Shown one piece after another: positions 17,801-20,739 of a stretch of DNA of 20,739 nt (position 1 is the first letter of the stretch; each line of letters starts with the position of its first letter). Location: positions 1-20,739 of the forward strand of contig WSYJ01000050.1 of assembly GCA_020186115.1 (NCBI GenBank), given 5' to 3'. Both the position numbers and the translations under genes were made by a program. The notes under the pieces are model-generated. The model searched no databases and had not been told where the DNA came from. It was given only the letters and a program-made list of their open reading frames with translations. The stretch comes from Histomonas meleagridis (Eukaryota > Parabasalia > Tritrichomonadida > Dientamoebidae).

Positions 17801-19906
17801 ATTAATTAACGTGTATTTTTCATAAATATTATCCTCTTCGTTATTATCATTAATAATTGTTTCTATATAATCTTCGTTATAATAAATACCAGTAGTATTG
17901 TAATGAGTATGATCATTTAAAGAAAAGTTATCAACAGGTATATTATTAACTGTATTACAAGTAACATTACCATTAACCCTTAAATCTTGATTAATATTAG
18001 TATATATTTCATAGATATCTTCGCCACTGCTAGGTGGCTCAAGGCCTTCAGGCCGTTCTTCCTCTTCATTTTCAGTAACAATTGTTTCTATATAATCCTT
18101 ATTATAACTAATACCAGTTAATTTATTATTAATATTATCTAAATTAGCAATTGTTAAATAATCATCATGTATATGATCTATTAATGAATATCTATCATCA
18201 TGGTTATGTGTTGTTAAAGAAAAGTTGTTGACAGATATGTTATTAATACTATTTGCTGTTATATTACCATTATTACTAAAACTTATTGTAAAACCACCTT
18301 TTGCTTGAAAACTCAGTGTATCAGTTAAAGCTTTAATTCTCCAAGTATTATCTTTATTATAATCATTATTATTATGAAAATCAATATATTCTCCTACTTC
18401 CATAACATCATCACTTTTAATAGTAGCTATACAAGGTATCGTTATTGTTGCATTAGATCCACCGCCAATATTGTTACCAATATAATATCCGTTATAACTA
18501 CTTGCTACTAAAGAGCCGTTAACAAGTAAATCGTTATCAATTATTTCGTGTGAATGGTTTATTAAAGAATATCTATCGTCATGAGTATGGTCCTACAAAG
18601 CAAAATCTTCTGTAGAATAGCCGTTAATAGTTTCTATCAATGAATTACTTATACTACAGCTGTTTGCTTTTTTGTTTGGCTTGCTTCACAAAAGTAAATG
18701 TCCGAGATTGAGAAGTTTACAAATGCTTTACAAAACAAATGTCTTGCTAAACGTTTAAATTGTCTACCACCCTAAAATAAATATCTTGCTTCACAAAAGT
18801 AAATATACAAAATTGAGAAGTTTACGAATGCTCTCGTAAAAAAATATCTTGCTTTACAAAAGTAAATGTCTCGCTTAATAAAAGTAAATATCTGCATTTT
18901 TGAATTGTTTATTTTTCATTATGAATGGTCTTAAAGAGTGCATTTTCATAATGAATACTCAATAAAAAAAATTAAATTATATACAAATTATCAAACATTA
19001 ATTATAATATCTATGTTCATCGAAAAATATCAAAAAACCAAATATTTAAAAAAAATGTATAATTATTTGATTACTAATTTTTAAAAAAAATCAATGCTCA
19101 AAATAATCTATATATCATCATAGATATGTCTTATGAATTCAAAATGTTTTTGCTAAAATATATGGAGAGAAAAAGTAAATTTAATTTGGTGCTCATAACA
19201 CCTGTACCCCTATATAGCAAAAAAATAATTAAGGCACAAATAATTCAAATTAAGTGTTGTGTCAAATTTATTTTTATTCAATTTTTGGATATTTACTTTT
19301 GTGAAGCAAGACACTCTTTTTTACAAGCGTCACTTTTTTGCCAATTACTTTTGTGAAGCAAGAGAATCTTTTTGATAGGATAGACATTTTTTTTGTAAAG
19401 CATATGTAAATATCTCAATACCAGAAATTTACTTATCCAAAGCAAGACAATGTTTTTGTTAAGCAGATGATTTATTTTGTAGATGTGTCACTTTTCGGAT
19501 ATTTACTTTTGTAAAACAAGCCAAACAAAAAGCAAACAGCTGTAACATTATTATTTTCTTCATTATTTCTAACAAATTCTTAATATAAAGTCAATACTTT
19601 ATCGATATCACTAAACATTTGAATTAAATAAGCATTATTCATAATATTTGATCCTGTAATAATATCACTTACTAATATATCATTTATTAAAACAAGATTT
19701 TTAATGCTGTTATCTAAAGGATTAATTATTATACGATTTCTTCCATAAGTAAATATAAATGATTTATCTATACTATCTATCGTTAATGAACATATACCAT
19801 TGCTAATAGTATCTGCTGTTTTGCTATGATTAGAATATACAACACTATTTTAATTTAATAATAATTTTACTATATTTTCTAATATTTCGTATTGTTGAAG
19901 TGTCAT
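14862..19906 (-). pseudogene. giant phage-tail-fibre-like protein, copy B (about 1,390 codons)
   Basis: Start ATG 19904-19906 (MTLQQYEILENIV) matches copy A in position and sequence. Order: N-terminal domain of ~120 residues; MITE insertion; then a long shaft with 12 HxH motifs (HTHDDRYSLINHSH type), two GVMEVG-YIDFH blocks (about 18390 and 15800), a collagen-like GAPGEDGEG near 17480 followed by an Ala-rich helical stretch, and a C-terminal domain ending at 14862 (IGKITAVIDDNTVAVFVG). One frame holds from 19906 to about 15965, where a one-base loss in a T-run shifts it. Premature stops lie near 19855, 19580, 18595, 17599, 17090, 16884, 16703 and 15345. This would be a trimeric attachment fibre; the role is inferred from phage fibre homology. 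Confidence 0.75.
18657..19542. mobile_element. 886-bp non-coding MITE with TA target duplication
   Basis: The ends cagctgtttgctttt and agcaaacagctg are inverted repeats, flanked by TA at 18655-18656 and 19543-19544. Counting one TA restores the fibre sequence seen in copy A, which fixes the boundaries. Both ends carry several copies of a subterminal unit, cttgcttcacaaaagtaaat, facing inward from each side. No plausible transposase is present. The TA duplication suggests mobilisation by a Tc1/mariner-type enzyme, but the termini do not resemble the mariner at 2134-4421. Confidence 0.82.
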
Positions 19907-19945
19907 TTTATTATATAATAAATGAATATTTTTATTGTTAATAAA
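19907..19945. promoter_or_regulatory. 39-bp divergent intergenic region, fibre / structural gene
   Basis: Counterpart of 1772-1788. It contains TTATTATATAATAAA reading towards the fibre ATG. An upstream ATG at 19922 is in frame with the structural gene but has no counterpart in copy A, so the start at 19946 is preferred. Promoter function is inferred. Confidence 0.35.
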
Positions 19946-20739
19946 ATGTTAAGTGAAAGACAACTTGATTATCCAGTGTCTGAATTATCCATAGAAGAAA
20001 ATTATACTAATTTAGATATAGAAGAATATGAAAGAGATTTAACGTATGTAAATAAAAATGTTGGTTATAATACATTTCGTTATCCACAACGTTGGTTAGA
20101 ATCTCCTAGTCAGAATGAAGTAGTTGGAATAAGAAGACTTGATATAATACCTACTTCTTACGTAATTTCATTGAAATGTGTTATTAAAGATGGAACAGAA
20201 AACCCACCAGAAACTATTGTTAATATTCAAATTATGAGTCATAATACTTTATTAGAAATAATTATATATTTAATCAATTCTCTTAATGAAGCGTTTACTA
20301 ATGATCCCGGTTTTGAATACTTATATAATGAAAAAGGAAAACTTATGATTAATTGTGATTATGAATTTAAGTTTGTTGATCCTATTAATGGCGCATATGA
20401 TATAAATATAAATAATTTCTTAATATTCTCAAATCAAGATACTACAAACGATAATTATAGTATATTAAATAATTTCTTAAATGGTAAATCCTTTACTAAT
20501 GTTTGGAATAAAGTATATTTTAAATTCCGTGCATCATTCAGTGATAGTAAAAGAAGATTTATTGGTGTTAAAGGTGATTTTTATGAAACACCAAATGTTG
20601 TATATAATGCTCCTTCTGACGGATTTACTTTTAATATAAAATTTACATCTGATGGAAAGAATCCTATATATCCTATTTATTGTAGATTTATCATACAATT
20701 AGTATTCATGTATAATTATAAGAAAACAATAGTATTAAA
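19946..20739 (+). CDS. putative virion structural protein, copy B (3' end beyond window)
   Basis: An uninterrupted frame of 264 codons runs from ATG 19946-19948 to the window edge with no stop, in contrast to every neighbour. The start is favoured over in-frame ATG 19922 because copy A begins at the equivalent Met. N-terminal Glu-rich segment (ELSIEENYTNLDIEEYERDL), then FRYPQRWLESPSQNEVVGIR and alternating hydrophobic stretches suggesting beta structure; later conserved blocks include NNFLIFSNQD, FTNVW, YNAPSDGFTFN and SDGKNPIYPI, all shared with copy A. No signal peptide or membrane segment is obvious. From copy A the full protein is expected to be about 520 residues. Head-to-head pairing with a fibre gene suggests a penton-like or fibre-anchoring capsid component; this is inference, and I do not recognise a named family. 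Confidence 0.7.
   Translation, partial: MLSERQLDYPVSELSIEENYTNLDIEEYERDLTYVNKNVGYNTFRYPQRWLESPSQNEVVGIRRLDIIPTSYVISLKCVIKDGTENPPETIVNIQIMSHNTLLEIIIYLINSLNEAFTNDPGFEYLYNEKGKLMINCDYEFKFVDPINGAYDININNFLIFSNQDTTNDNYSILNNFLNGKSFTNVWNKVYFKFRASFSDSKRRFIGVKGDFYETPNVVYNAPSDGFTFNIKFTSDGKNPIYPIYCRFIIQLVFMYNYKKTIVL

Noticed and set aside
19126-19356. 76-codon plus-strand frame inside the MITE
   Set aside because: Runs through the subterminal repeats and has no transposase motif; the element is non-coding.
18655-19545. CRISPR-like array in the repeated cttgcttcacaaaagtaaat units
   Set aside because: Units are few, irregularly spaced and inverted at the two ends, as in transposon subterminal repeats.
770-19906. 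An alternative genetic code (TAA read as Gln, Glu or Lys)
   Set aside because: Considered because many isolated TAAs sit in good frames. Rejected because TAG and TGA occur likewise, paralogues show different sense codons at the stop sites (Glu, Lys, Arg, Gly), frameshifts coexist, and the intact-looking right-edge gene needs no recoding.

Overview
The window is AT-rich eukaryotic DNA, almost certainly a decayed Maverick/Polinton-like or Polinton-like-virus (PLV) insertion in a protist genome. I favour a parabasalid such as Trichomonas. This is inferred from the combination of Maverick-type genes, an IS481-like eukaryotic transposon, a Tc1/mariner element and very compact gene spacing. I had no database to confirm it.

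Layout. Bases 1-770 are not Maverick-like: they hold a possible gene tail, a GC-rich island with two strong palindromes, and a small inverted-repeat element. Bases 770-5635 hold the N-terminal part of a phage-tail-fibre-like gene (minus strand), divergent from a putative virion structural gene (plus strand). The structural gene is split by a Tc1/mariner element, which is itself split by an IS481-like element. Bases 5635-8390 carry a small hydrophobic remnant (plus strand), a 228-codon gene of unknown function, a candidate major capsid gene and a small basic candidate minor-capsid gene (all three minus strand). Bases 8431-9585 hold a Maverick-type rve integrase (plus strand). Bases 9650-11427 are a second IS481-like element. 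Bases 11504-14150 form a cassette bounded by about 84-bp inverted repeats; inside it lies an archaeo-eukaryotic primase (AEP/PrimPol)-like gene and downstream coding pieces. Bases 14213-14803 hold an unknown gene. Bases 14862-19906 are a giant fibre gene of about 1,390 codons carrying an 886-bp MITE. From 19946 to the window edge there is a second copy of the structural gene, open for 264 codons.

Reading the genes together: integrase, capsid-like proteins, fibre and primase are what an integrating dsDNA virus of the Polinton/PLV class needs for integration, particle formation, attachment and replication. I saw no protein-primed DNA polymerase B, packaging ATPase, maturation protease or Walker-A helicase. 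The fibre/structural pair occurs twice, about 18 kb apart and clearly diverged, so two related elements, or a duplicated module, meet here.

Nearly every gene is broken by isolated stop codons, a few single-base frameshifts or transposon insertions. The exception is the right-edge structural gene, which is undamaged as far as it can be read.
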